A DNA stretch of 64,000 nt from Aquila chrysaetos chrysaetos. Lineage: Eukaryota; Chordata; Aves; Accipitriformes; Accipitridae. The translations under genes and the position numbers were made by a program. Numbering within the stretch: position 1 is the first letter of the stretch; every line of letters begins with the position of its first letter. The stretch covers positions 26,132,001 through 26,196,000 of the forward strand of contig NC_044018.1 in NCBI RefSeq assembly GCF_900496995.4, given 5' to 3'. Under the pieces are notes generated by a model. That model was not told the DNA's origin and ran no database searches. It saw only the letters and a program-made list of their open reading frames with translations. This document shows, piece by piece, positions 1 through 14,700 of this stretch.

Positions 1-74
1 ACATGCTCGATCTGATTTCTGGGAGGGCGGAATGGAGGGGAAGGTTGTGTGTTCCAGGTAGAAGAGGCTACGAC

Positions 75-178
75 CTTCCCATTGATAATTGTATCAATAC
101 TCATTAAGGTGTACTCTTCCGCATCGGTGCCTGTCCCATTCTGTGCAGAGCCACATCCATCCACAACAGTGTTTCCAC
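75..178 (-). CDS. GCLC: GCLC exon 14, codons 494-528; last exon inside the window
   Basis: 104 nt, acceptor ATGAAG, donor GTCGTA (weak). It encodes [14 protein letters not shown], a variable stretch, then [16 protein letters not shown], which matches the family up to the point where EGVFPGL begins in the next exon. No further exon fits in positions 1-74, so the gene is cut by the window edge. Confidence 0.94.
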
Positions 179-3100
179 CTTCATGGGTGAGGAAGGGAAA
201 GGAAGAAACAATTAGAATGCAAGAAGTGCACTAAACATCCCCAACAGCGTTAATCAGATTGCTTGTTATGATACCTTTGCAAATATCTTTTCTGAAGTAA
301 AACATTCCCTGCCGGACAGCATCTCTTTTCTGGGCCATCTTCATGTTTTCATCCACCTGGCAAAAGAAGTATTTCAGAGATTTGTGACATTTTAAAAAAT
401 TAAGATTTTCCCAAACCCTCACATTTTGGTCTCATTAGTTGAAACTATGTTTCTTACGATTTTTGTCACACAGGGCCAAGCTGTGGAGGTAAGTTTTATT
501 TCGTTCTTCAGGGGTCCTGGGCAAAACCACAAAGAGACAACGGTCTGTGAAATTAGGTCTCCGGCAGAAAAGGTAATGGTATTATGTTAGAACATGCTAC
601 GCTAATCTTTTACATTTGGATGAAAACACAGGAACAGCTGTAATTAACAGGTTGCATCTCATCTGGCAGACTTCTTTGCATATTTAGATGCAATTTACAT
701 GAGTATAGAAGAAGAAAATTGCTGTTTCCCTAGCCATAGTTTGCTGCTTTTATTAACAAAATCATTGAAGTCTTTAGAAGAGCTATCACTGTATTAAACA
801 AACTTTCAGAAACAGAATTCCCATAACTTTGTATGGGAATTGTATCTATTCCATACCCAAACATCTGTTAGATAGATAAACTTAGACTGCTAGTAAAGAA
901 GTTCTAAATCGCAGGCTTCTCAAGAAATCTAGAAACTACAAAGCACTGCTCATATGCTCTGCAAATGACAGTCAAGCATTGCTCTTTCTGGACAGAAGAT
1001 TTTGTCCAAGTTCTTTGGTTGGTATGTTCTCAGGGAATTAACATCGCACAGCTTTCGGACGTTAGGTTTACTGTATTGTCTTCAGAAGAAGGGGTGATTT
1101 GCTGAATTCTTTGTCTGACCTTTAATTAAGGGCAATGCAAAAATCTTTACATCTTTCCTTTCAAAGCTTTGTTTTCAAAAGTGTGTTTTTGTTCATTATT
1201 TCATATTATGAAACCTATTTACAAAACAGGCTGTTTTGAAAGTTTGAAAGAACTCCAGTCCTAGTTAACAGAGTACAACCGCACTCCATCAGACAGCAAA
1301 GATTAGTGTGAGATTAGCCCCATAAACCCGTATTATTTTACTTGAAAGAGGCAGGCTTACCGGTGGCTGTGCAATTCTGTGTTGCATTACTTGCCAAATT
1401 GCTTGGCAAGCTCAAGCAATTTTATGCCCCCACCAGCCACTCAACTCTGTTCAGGTTCTTTCAGCACCTGATCTCTTTTTCAGTCTTAACTGGTATTCAT
1501 TAGCTAAAAATTTTGTGCTTTTGAGACATTCCAAATAACAATGTAATTATGCACTGTAAGTGCTAAATTGCTGCATTATTTATGAAGTCTGAACTCCCTG
1601 ACATCAGGAAGAGAATTTCTCCTTTTAAAAATCATCCCAACTGTATGGTATGATTACTGTTAATTTACAACTTCAGTATTCTTCTCCATTTTAATTAAAA
1701 ACACTAAGAAATGCCTCAGGATACTTCTGCTATACTGTAGCCAGCGCTGGCAGTATTTTCTAGTATACAGTCTGTCAAAAGCCTTCTGCACTACAAGACC
1801 TTTTTTAAAGTTACCAGTAACGTTGCAGGAATATTCATTTAAAAAGACATTTTCTGATCAGGTGCCTCAGAAAGATGTGCAAGGACAGTTTCACCCAAAA
1901 CAGTTCAACAATTGTGAGGACAAGGTTAAGGAAAAAGCACATTTTGCGTGGCTGGTCTGTCCAAACACAAGTCAGAGTTGTGACCAGAATCAGCAGTATT
2001 CATTTTCACTCAAATACTGTCTAACACTAAGCATGCTGAATTCCTCCTTTCCCTCTCCACCAGATATTCTCTATTTCATTTGTAAGAACAAAAGACATAG
2101 GCAACAGCCACATCAAAATAAATATCTAAAGTTTTTATTTTGACCTCCACAGGTTATTTTCCCCACACGTAAAATGGTGGAAACATGTCCTTTCCCACTC
2201 TCAAAACAGTCTTGCGACAATGGTATTTCTCAACATTTCTGCAGTAGTCAGACACTGTGAGGCACTACAGAAATTCCCACAGTATTTGTCTATAAGCTTA
2301 ATTCCATGAGACAGAAGTAAAATACTTGTTTAATACTGTGGAGTTGAAATTGATTCAAAGTACTGGTACAGATGAAAACTGACTTAAAGATAAAAATGAC
2401 TGTTCCGTAAGTGCACAAATATTAGTTCCTAGCTTGAAGAGGATAAAAATCAGACTTGATGCAAATACTTTGCATTTAGCTCTAATAGATCTGATCTTTC
2501 ACACCTACCTTGGACAAAGGAATGAGAAAATCCAGTTTATATGACAGAATCACTCTGGTTAGCAGTACCACGAACACAACATATGCAGAGTTTTCAAAGT
2601 CTGTTAACTGGACCTAGACACGAAAAGGTTTAAAGATTAAATTACTTCAGTGGGAACACACTCACGGAAGTAGATAAATATCTAGGAGAGTTGACTCCAA
2701 CGTTCATGTTGGTACTTGTATTCACAGACACTCTGCTAGCAGAGATGGTGACGCATGAGCTGGAATCATCAGCAGTGACTTCAAATGCACAATGGATGCA
2801 CACACTTCAAACTCAACCCTTTAATCCAATGCCAAAACACACTTGTGTTTAAAAAGACTATCTAATAACCTGCACCTTCAGGCTCTCTGTGTAATTACAA
2901 ATGTGTAAGAGCTTTTAAATTTCTACTTTAAAGGGATTAAATTCAGAGAGCTCAGATAGACAGCTATAAAATAAAAGCACTTGTGAAAAACAAAACAATG
3001 ACAGTGGAGTTGTTCAGTACCAGGAAAAGTACTGGAGAAATACAGTCCCGAGAAGCTAAATGGGGCTTTGTTTACTGTTGCTTTAATACAAGCCTAATTC

Positions 3101-6100
3101 CTTTCCCCATCACCCAAATCCATTAGCATGCTTTGCTGTGCTGCAGTGGATTCTCCTGTCAGTTATATTCCCACAGTCCATGTCTGATTAAACACTGCTG
3201 TCCACTTCACTTGCATCTACTGATTCAGAGGGGAGAAAACACAGCATAAGTATTAAGGGTTTGGTACTGGATGGCAGAATGCCTGGTACTCTTCCACCTA
3301 AAAGGAAATGTGCTTTTGTGCATATTGACCCCTTCCTTACCTCCATAGGTCTGAATTCCACTCTCCATCCAATATCTGAATTTGGAGGAGGTGGCTTAAA
3401 CCTCATTGTCTGCCAGTTTGTAGACTGAATATTCTGCAAAGCACATGAAATAATCTGTCACAATCAAGATATGCACCATTTTATAATAGAAACAAAGAAA
3501 AATAACTCTAGCAGATAACTAGAGTCCTAATATTTTCCCTGGAACAGCCCATCAAGTTAAAGAAGTGCTTCCCAACTAAGTGGCACGATTTCCTGAAAAC
3601 AACAGTATAACCACCCATCCTAGGAGCAAGTGTGTTACACCTTCTCATGCTGTTTTGTTTGAAGATTACGTATAAGATACTAGAAGGCTGAGATTTAGCT
3701 GACTTATTTTTATGAGGGGTTGATGCATCCCAAACTAAAAATACCTAATAATACCATAGCTATTATTTCATAAAGCTGTATAAGAGAGACATTCATACAT
3801 AAGTGTCATGCAAAACAGTTTTTAGGAAGCCATAAAAATAGACAGTTCCCCATAACACATATACATAGCCATAGTTTGGGCTTTTCATATTTTATTCAGT
3901 TTAAAGTATAAGCCACCACCTTCTCCTAAATATATGATAAAAAGAAATAAATGTACTTATAATTGCAAAGTCATATGCTAAAGAACTAGTTGAAGTGAAA
4001 AATTCAGAAAAAAATTCTTAGCTAATATAGTCATCCTCCAGTTAAGCAGTACTATAAAGAATAAGCAATTTAATGTATATATTTATTAAATTCCTCTAAA
4101 TCAGACAACAACCTCAAAATGGTCGGATTCATTTGCATCATCTAGATGTATTTTCTCCTCAAACAACGTCAATGGGTCTCGAATGAACAAGTGTGCAATA
4201 TGCTGTGCCAAAAGGTGGTCAATACCTATAAAATGAAAATTCAAACAGTTCACACATAGCAAAGCAGGCTCTAGGAAACGATTTGTTTTACAAGACTGAA
4301 AATATCCAACTCTGCAATGCTACCTCAACCCACCACATCCTGTTAAAGTTTAAATGATGACTTCAGGAAGGAAGGAAATGATTAAAGAGGAAAAAAAAAA
4401 AAAAAAAAACCAAAACAACCAGGTTCTTGTTTGGAAATGGCAGCTGAATATTGGTGTGGCTGCTATTCTTCCTGTTTTGTGATGCACCTCTGTGCCACGT
4501 GTCCTAAAGCAGTTCTGCTCTTCTCTCCACAAAGATAAAACATTAATGCATTAAACACCGAGCTTCTCAAGCTAGAATTAGGGACAGTTTCTTGAGTACT
4601 TTTTAAAAAACTCTCAAGACCATGCTACACAGATATTTCCTGAGGAGGAGTCACTCTCAGGAATGCACGATGATTGAAACAAACAAGAACGAAAACGTAA
4701 AGTACCCCCACACACTGCAAGCATAATTCTTAACCTGCTCATAATGAAGCAAACACTTACCTTCCTTTATTAGGTGCTCGTAGATATCTTTGTCTATTGT
4801 CAAATCAATGTCATTGTATTTCTCACCACATTCAGATAGATAACTGTCTATGGAATCATATCTGGATTTACTGATTCTATAATGGTTGTTCTTCAGTGGC
4901 TATATAATTTAAGAATACAATATTTTAACAGCTTGTTAACAATGTTACCTAAGTTTTGCTCACTAATGACACTTATGTGAGAATTATTATCCTGTTTAAA
5001 AAACCCTATAACCTCAATTAAAATTATTCAAAGCACGAGTCTTAAATAGGCTTAACGGAAAGCGATCCTGGAATTATGACTATTTTGTTTGCAGATGTAT
5101 GTATCTGAGCGAAAAAACAGACATCACACATTGACTAGAATTCTCTAAAAGTGGAAACATTTTCCTGATGTAATATACCATTACCCCAAGTACCTGGAAA
5201 GCATTATTATACCTACTGCAACACATACCAATACAGTTTCAACTACACACACATTGTTAGAGATGCTCTTAAAATGGGTAGCTCAAGAAATGTTTCAAGT
5301 AGATTTTTTTAAATTATTTTTTTTATTTCTATAATTTTGTGAGTGCCTTGAATGCCAATTGCTGCTTAGAGAAACTCCTTAAATTCAAGTTCTGACAATC
5401 GGCTCTTCTCACATAGTTCTAGTTTATACTACTGGCTTACTCAGCAGCACCTGCTATTTAATCCAAAGCAATTTTTGCTTTTTGGGCTCAAGCACAGACT
5501 GGAAAGTTTCATCACAGGGGGACCTTTTCAGCAAGCTGTGAAGGAGCGAGCAGAGTTCTACTGGGATTCCATACCTAACTAAAAATATGTATTTGCTAAC
5601 GTATACTGTACCAACCAAGGCGAATGTTTACACCACCTCTCCTGTATTTACCACAAAGACTGCCATGTTCCCTTGTTAGGGATTCTGATGACCACAAGCA
5701 GAATTTGATGCTAAAGGAGATTTAACTTTTTTGCCTGAAAAAACCCAGACATCTACTACCCAACATTACTTACCTCTAGCCCCCTCTCTTCTCGCGTTCG
5801 ATCATCTACAGATGCAGAGATTACTCCCCAGCGACAGTCAATATCAGACACGTAGCCTCTGTAGAATGGAGACGCAGCACTCAACGCCATCTAAAATAAA
5901 ACAGCCCGTTATGAAAACAAAGGACAAGCCAAGGAACCAAAAGCAAAACCACAACCTCACCGGAAAGGGAAACTTGCTGGTCCTGAAGTAACTGAAGTAT
6001 ATACTTCAGTTTAACATACAGCCAAAGCCCATACAACCACAAATCTCTCAACTGCTATCTCCAGAAAACACCTAGATGAAGGGTTAGTATTACTGAAGTG

Positions 6101-9100
6101 GCATCTGACACTCTCCAAATTCATTACCTCTACAGATCAGCATTTAAGGAACACCAAGATGATACAGGCACAGGCAATTGTCTGACAAATCAGCAAGTAT
6201 TCTGCACACACACTTCCAGACTCCAGACGTTCACCTGGCAATCGTTTTATTTTGTTTATTTTTGTTTGGCCAAGCACCTTAGCAACATAGCCAGAACATA
6301 CCTCACTCACAGCAGGATCTGCTCGCCACCTAGACCAGACCAATACTTTCTAACACCCGTTATAAACACCTGTTTATGACCACATGCTTACAAAAGGGAC
6401 AGCTTTAAACAACTTAAGCTGAAACCCTCTGTAACACCAGACCAGAATTGAAAAATTAAAAATTGTTTGAAGGAGTGAGCTTGTCTTCTTTTCACGAAAA
6501 ACTGCCCCAAATGTATTTCTAGAACTATTCAACAAGAGCCTCATGCATGTGGGAAGGAGGGCAGAGGAGAAGAAACAGACAACATCTGTTTTGTGTTGTC
6601 ATTTGGACATTAAATAAATCACACTGCTCATGGGACAACCTAGCAAGAGACTAACACTGCCCCCAGAGTACCAAATTTGTGAGTAGCATTTGAGTTTTGT
6701 TTTTTTTTTTTTTAATTTAGATTTTATTTTTTTATATGTAGTGGCTTTTGCACAACAAAGAGCTGATGTGATAGAAGTTCATTACTTACCACAATGGGAC
6801 AGATCGTGGCTAGCTGATCATAGAGATACCTCGCTTCAGAAATGCTGCAAGCCTGGAATGTTACCTGTTGGAAGAAGTACAACTGCTATCACAATTTCTA
6901 TAATCATAGCGCAAGCACAGTCTTCCTAGATTTAGAATCAATGATATAATAAAATGATTTACATACCAAGAATTTTATGGGGTTTTTTTGTTTGTTTGGG
7001 TGGGGTTTTTTGTGTGGGTTCTCCCCTCCCCCCAATTCTTGGACAAACTTTTGCCCCACCTATCAGCTGCATTTATATCACAAGCTTCTTTCCACACCAC
7101 GTCCATGTTCGTTAAAAGATTTCAGACCACAACACTTTGGCTGTGAGGCTAAATATACAAACACTTGCCAGAACCAAAGAAAACAGAGTTAACATCTACA
7201 ATACACATGGGTCAGTAATGCACCTTCAGGAAATAAGCCAGGAACCTACCTACTTAGAACAACAGTCAGAAACTATTGTAGATGTAAAATTTGTTTTGTG
7301 TGACAGCTAATCCCATTTTAAAGAACATTTCAAGATGCCTTTGATCCTGTGAAACTGTGAAAAGTAAGTATTTTCATGTCTACTGTAACTTTTATTTAAA
7401 AAAATGTCCAATTTTGCCTGTATTAGAGGCCAGGACACAGCAAAAGATGGAAAAGAAATGTTATTTGCAGAAGCCATTAATGATGTGGAAGCCTACCACA
7501 CATAGGCCACTAGAAAATAAAACTTCTTTGAAACTTCTGGTGAAATTTGCTCAGCGCAGCATCAAACACGAGACGCTTTTCTAGTTGTAGACCTTACCCT
7601 CCAGACTTCCCAAACCGATACTTTACGCATTTTAAAAATGCGGAGGGGGATCAATCACCTCAAAACTGTTAAAAGATGCAAATAGATTAAAAGCCTCTCT
7701 CTCTTTCGCAGTTCACATATTCATAGATGAGAGGATAACTTAGATGGGAGCATACCCCTGTACCACTACCATAACATTGTACAACAGGCTTCAGCATTAT
7801 ATCACCATCGCTGCTTGATGTCCTGAAGAATGCCAGCCAAACACAGAGTTTTCCTCTTCCACAGATTACAATTAGAGAGTCCCACGAAACATACAGGTTC
7901 TCCTTAGTTGGCCACTGAAGCCCAATCCAACCCCAAGTAAGCCTCAAAAAAACCAACCAACCAAAAAAAAGGCCCCCAAAACTCCAGAGGTCACTGGTGG
8001 GCTCAGTGGTGGATTTTTTTTGGGGGGGTGGGGGAGGTGGGATTGAGGGGGAGGTGTAGGAGGAATATGGGATGTGTTTGTTTTGTTTGTCTTTTTAAAT
8101 CTGCAGCCAACATTCACTAAAACATCCCAAGTTAGAAAAAGCATGTGTGGTAGAGAAAATACTTCTGTGTCTATCATTCAAGTGGCTACCAAAAAAAACC
8201 AAACCCCAAACCAAAACACACTTTGAAAAGACAAGATTATTTAATTCTCTTGCAGAGAAGCAGCTAAGTATGATTTCTCATCACTAATTTTGGACTTCCA
8301 GCACTAGGGAGCCTGCCTTGGCCAGGCGGACAGGACACCTACACTTTTTCCCTGACACAGCGATATCTGCCTCCTCTTCCCTTTTGTGTTTATTCCAAAT
8401 CAACATTAAAGCCAGGATTCAACCCGGTTTCTAGCCAAACGGCCCATTACAGCGGAGAAGGGCACGGCAGCCTTCTCCAGAGGAGGGCTGCAGGCACCGC
8501 AAGGACTGCGGAAAGCAGCAGCTACAAGCACAAAGCTCAGCAGGCACAGGGACGTGAAGCCTCAAAAGGGGCAGGAATGCAATGGTTTGCCTTTCTGTTC
8601 ACAGGGGAAGCGCCTCCCACCCCACCATTGCTGCAGGCTGTCCCACCGAGCTCATCAGGCCATTATTTTTAACCTTGGAAATACACGAAACTAAGTTGTA
8701 GCTTGATGCAGTGAGAAAAAAAAAAAAAAAAAACCAACAAAGGGAAGTATGCATACTGCAAACTACCTTACAGAAAATAGGTGGGAAATACATGTTTTCT
8801 TCTAGTCAGTTATCAAGAATTATCAGCTGATACACAAGAAGCTGCTTATAGCACTTACCAGCCTTGTTTTCATTCTCCCTTTGATGATAACAAGGCTACC
8901 GAGTTTGAATTTGACCAGTGATTACAAGAACGGGGAATAGTAAAATGGTATTCCGTAAAAAGGAATTTAATGTATTTTTAAACAAGTTCATACAATAACT
9001 GAATGGTAAGGCTGTATTTCTTTTATTGGCCTTAAATAAGAAAGAGACTGTACAAAACAGATCACATCAAACTTAACACCTTGTAAAACCACACAGCATT

Positions 9101-11661
9101 ATATACATTTTACTACTTCCATCAGATCCTCCCTAGTTTACCCTTAGTGACAAGGGCTTTTGCAGTTTCTGGAAGGGAAATGCTTTGAATGGGGTCATTT
9201 CTGCCAGTGCTATGAAACAACAGCAGCTTGGAGAATTTGCTTTAATCCCGTAGAGCCTTAACACTAGCCTCTTCCTAGCTCTGCTTCCAAGACGGCGGTG
9301 GCAACAGGCAGATTTTATCAACAGTCAAATACATCACTACTACTTAAGGCATGAGCCCTTAGCATCAGGTTACTACGATACAGAAACTTTTAAAACAAAC
9401 AGATATTTAAAGGATTAAAGCACTGCCAAGATACAGCACCTGAATTTAAACAGAGGATACTGTAAGACAGTAGTAACTCAGGCAAGTCAATGAAAACAAT
9501 AAAAAGTGGGCATGTGTTAATGGGAGAAAACAGAACCAAAAATATCTCCCAGCACGCAGTAACAGAAGACAGCTACCCATGTGGATTTGGTAGGTTCATG
9601 GTACAAGCAGTGAGAAAACTTCTTAGCAGATAGCTAAAAACATTTAAGAATGAGAAATTTTATACAGAAGTTCACGCTGTTTGTAAATAAAGTTATACAG
9701 AAGGAGAAAGCTACTTATTTTTAAAGATATTCCAATGACTTCTTGTCACTCCTTGCTTTTGCTGTTCTAAGAATGGGGAAGAGGGAAAAAACCCAAAATG
9801 AATTACCAAAAAACCCCACACATTCCTACAAGACAGCTCAGTTTCCATTCCCACAGTGTCCTTTGGTCATGCCTGAAAGAAGACCAGAGTGGAAGATGAT
9901 CTTTCACACTTGAAAAGTGCTGCAGTTCCAGCAGCAGGTGCTTCATCAAAACGGGTTTGGCCAGTTCAAGAAACCCTTTCAGCAAGGCATCCAATCACAT
10001 CTGAATACTAGCAGAAAACAAACATAATGCAAACAAACCTGGATTTTAAGGCTAGATTACCAGGTATACGATTACATTTGTTGGTTTATTCCCCCTTTTG
10101 CCACTCTGAAAACGCATCAGTTGAATTAAGCTAGAGAAATTAGACATAAGGCAAGTCTTAAAAAGGGAAGCGTTTAGGGGAGACAACGTTCAGTAACATC
10201 TTGAAAGCAGATGCATTTTACCTGAAGACAGCAGTTTCCCATTCCAAACCCCATAGCATCCATGTATATATAGTCTGGCTTAGCCGCCTTTGCTGCTTCT
10301 CCATCATCATTAGGAAACGTTTCGATAAACGGTGATGGCGTGTTCTTATCTTTAAATACTGTGTGAAAAATGCAGGTACTCAGTAACCCAGAGCATTAGA
10401 TTGAATAATTATTTTGAAAAGCAAACAGATAGATTGAATTTACTCACTTGGTACATTTATCACAACCTTCTCTCCTCTTCGGTGCCGAATGTTTCTGGTC
10501 AGTGTACTACAACAAAAAAAAGTTTGCTGAAATATCTGAAAGTTTCTCTTTATGCAAATGTTTTTGCACTTAATTTCTCAGCAATTCTCAGGGTTTCAGA
10601 ATGTCAACTTTCTATTTATTTTAAGCATTTTCCTTCAGGACGCTTCTTTTCCTAGTTTAAGATAGACTGTAACAGATACAACACTGAATTTTAATTCACT
10701 AAAGTCAGTCTTATTTTGAAGGACTTCACGGTACTATGCTAATAGAATAGGCAGAAGTAAAAGGCTACTGACCTGAAGAACAGAACGGCAAGCAAAAAGG
10801 CATGCGTAGTTTTTAAATAGAATGATTTTCATCCTCCTAAATCTCTCCTTACAATGAAAACCCCTCTCAGACTATACAAGTAGTTTGACACCATGCTCCA
10901 TTTCAGAGTAACTAGGGCAAGTTACCAAGTACACTGAGATGTTGCTGTGACATAGCTGAGTGAGAGCTGAATTAACTCTGATGAAGTGGTTAGCCATGGG
11001 ATTTCAAACTGGAAACAATTTTGCAGTAGCATATGCAACACCTTTTGCCCCATAATGGTGTGAACTACTATATAAAGTTACCTGAACTTAACAGTTTACT
11101 TTAAGTCACTTTGACAGAAAATACATGTCATCACAACCATCTCTGTTCCAGTCCTTGTGATATCTGCACCAACTAGCCACATAGCTCTCTCTTCCAATAA
11201 TGTAAAGAAGTTGCAGGTATACCTATGATATTTAGGCACAGAAAAATATTCAGCTTCTCATTCACGCTCCCCAAATACCCTTACCTAAATCTAGGATGTT
11301 TATTGATGGCTTCATCTGGGAAAAAAAGGGATTTTGAAGCTCCTCCTTCTACTGGCGTTGGCTTATATTCCGGCACCGTAAACCCAGGACACCCTAACCT
11401 ATGTAACACAACAATGAGATCCAAGCTGTAATGAAAACAGACTGTGATTTTTAAAATGGTCAGATGATCAGAGACTAGGATTCCAGTAGACAAAGGAGTA
11501 AAAAGAGATTTTTTAAAAACTTGCATCTACCATGAGTATTTCTGAAGCACTTTTCAAGATTGCTACCTACGCATATGGAATTGCCAGAAGAGGTCTTAAA
11601 ACAGTTGCTGTTAAAAGGTCAGCACGTGCCAACAACTAGCTTCTGGGGTGGTTAAAACATA

Positions 11662-11700
<39 letters not shown>

Positions 11701-14700
11701 TGCTACTCTATCATTGGACAGAGAAACATAATAAGCAAAGAAAAGTTACAGCTATTAGGTGTAAAATGCTGAGAGATATGCAAGTAAATCAGAATACAAC
11801 CCTCCCCTTTGGAACCTCCATTGTAAGTTTAAGAGTCATCTGAAACAAGAATAAGTACGTTTCCAGTACAACTGAGATAAAGGAGCATTTGAGAAGTTGG
11901 AGGTAAAGTTGCAGAAGATTAATTTGCTCCATGCTGCACAGTATAAAGGACAAAGATTGTGCTATCTTGAGAGGCTCTAGCATTTGGATGTATAAAAAAG
12001 GGTTAGCTGATACAACTACAAGCAAACTACTCAAAATACCAGGAAACACTCACATTTCTGGAAATACTGTTTACGCTCAACACGTATTTCACTATTAGTT
12101 TCTTCTTCCTCGTTTAAGTATACAAGGTATCCTACAGCATGTAAACCCAACTTCATCACTTATGTAAGTGCAACATTATAAACCGCATCACTCCAGTCCT
12201 CAAGGAAAACAACCACCTGGTCCAGTACTGAGGCCTCATAAATTTAAGAACTAGGGATACACATTTAGCTTCCAAGGTAGTATTTTTTAATATTCACGCA
12301 TTTTCAGGTTTGCTCATTTTTAACTGAGTTATTTTAATTTGAATAAGCCTACCATTTTGCCCTTCTTTTGTCAGCACTCTAACCATTTTTTTTGTCTTTT
12401 CAGATGCAGGTTTTTTTTATCATATGCAGATGTATATGGACAGACACACAGAGGCATATATACGTGTTGTTGTAGAGAGAACATAGCAAAAAACCCCAAA
12501 CCCACAAAACCTCAGAAATACATGTTAGCGAGACTCCAGTCAAACCAACAAGGACTTGAATGGCAAGATAGCAAAAGGCAGAAATAAGAAACTAAATAGC
12601 CTAGGGAGAGCAATCTCTGACGGATGAAACTATGTTTGTGATGATAAGTAATAAACAAACTACATTTTATTATTTACTGGCTTTCACTGAAGTCCAATGT
12701 ATTGCTCCTACAGTGATATAAAAAGTGTTTCTCTGTATCTACAAAGTGATGAAGAACTCCTCTCCCATTATTCCTTGCACAACTGGGTCTGAAATGTTTG
12801 TATACAAAATTTATTAAATGACATAATCTATTTGTGGGGTTGCAGGGCAACCTCCCACCCCCAGTTCTGTAACACACAGAGCTCTTACTAAAAATATCTA
12901 GTATAGCTCCCATAAAGAGGAAGCATTATTTTGTCAACAGAGTCTTCGTAAAATAGCATTCATGGGGCACAACACAGGCGTTTCGGTACCTGAACTTCAC
13001 TGCTAAGTCACCTTTTGTGCCGTCTGTGCTCTCAGCAAAAATTTAGGGCCATTACATTCTGTGGTATAGAAGAAACCAGCCAGTAAGACCAGCTGTTTCT
13101 CTTATACTACAGAGCAATTTTTTTACTATTTTAAGCATAACTATCTTCATTCATTTGACTGACCAGGCTAGTTAGACTGAATGTAATAAATCCCTACCTA
13201 GAATTATGTTTGAAAGAAACTTACAAAAGTAGTTTCTCCAAGGTAATGAAGTATATCCTGAATTTCATTTCTTCAAGAGTCTCTTTAAAACAATGAAAAG
13301 GAGGAAATCTACACTTTGTAAGGGTGTTGTGAACCGAGGAGAGGTGCACTTCTTGCTAGATTCAGTAAGTACAGTATTATAGAAGTTTTAAGTCTTCATT
13401 TTGTAAGGATAATCACATTCCTGTTCTACTGTGTGTTCCAAGCAACCAAAAGAAGTTTGCATGTGCTTTAGTGAAAAAGTAGAGTTAAAAAAATAGATCA
13501 GGTTATCTGTGTTTTACAAAACTGCTATTTATAAAGATCAAAGGTTGCAAAATAGGTAAAGAGAAATCTTTTGATTTGCCATATGAATTCAAGATACTCT
13601 ACATACAGTATTTTATGTTACAAATATTCAGGTGCTCTACAAATCACCACAAATTAGAAGTAACCTAAAAATATAAAATATGCTTATTTGTTTGTGTCAC
13701 TGCAATAAGAATTTTAGGAAACATGACCGGAACATTAAGCCAAAGTACTTTAACTGAATCGTATTTTGCTCTGTTTCATTGTACAGTTTAGCTATATATA
13801 ATAAAAAGTTTATAAGGACAATAGCAAACACAGCATTACACTTCAGCAACAACCTCACCTTGGAAATGACGTCACAGTACAAACAGCCTCATTTTCTTTG
13901 AGCACAGAAGCGGCCTCTTGCCGTCTTTTTCTCATGTTGTCTTGCACAGTGTTGAATTCAGACATGGTTCCCCCATACGGCTGCCCAGGCGTCCCTTCTA
14001 TCATGTAGCTTCCATATTCTGGTCGCCAGAGTGTTGGGTGGCTATAAAAACCCAATAGCCTCATTTAAATATTTCTACAACTTCAAAAAAGATAGATTAT
14101 TTACAAGAATTTCAGAAATGAATGCAACTTTCAAGAAAAATCTCCTAAAGTTGATTGTTTGGTAGGGTAACACAATGTACCTTCCAACGTACCTCATTGC
14201 CAGGAAGCCGCGAAAAGAAAGTTTGGCAGTAGGAAGTGTTGCTGTATAGTGCAATAAGTAGGATTTGCCTATGTCAAATTGCAATCACCTTTAGTATCTG
14301 TCTCAAGCTTTGTTTCTTGGGGTTTTAACTGAAACTGGAAAATACAGAGCATTCAACTGCTTCCACAGTAAGGAAGGCAAGGCAAATGTTACGCTCAATT
14401 TCTTCTTCCTACTGCCTGTGAATACCTGGTCCTGTTTCACAAATTTATTAGGTTAAGAAACCAAATGAAGTTTGAGCGCACCTAGTCACCCCTGAAAGTA
14501 ACACCTTCCCATCCCCTTGCGGAGCCGCGCCATCTCTGTGGAGCATACTCTACCAGAGGCAGAGCCACGTCTCCCTTGCCGTTCTTCTGGCAATAGCAGT
14601 TTTGAGCCTAAAAGCAAAGGGATTCCTTCTTGTAGGCTTTCAATAGTCCCTCTACCAAGCAAGACAGACAGGGAAGCCTTACTGGAAGATGGGGTTAAGG

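Larger units (their letters stand above)
2614..6789 (-). other. GCLC: GCLC introns 7-11 with intervening exons
   Basis: Introns at 5891-6789, 4900-5773, 4226-4760, 3434-4112 and 2614-3340. All are under 0.9 kb and AT-rich, with a 20-base A-run at about 4390. No transposon or internal gene is seen. Confidence 0.85.
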
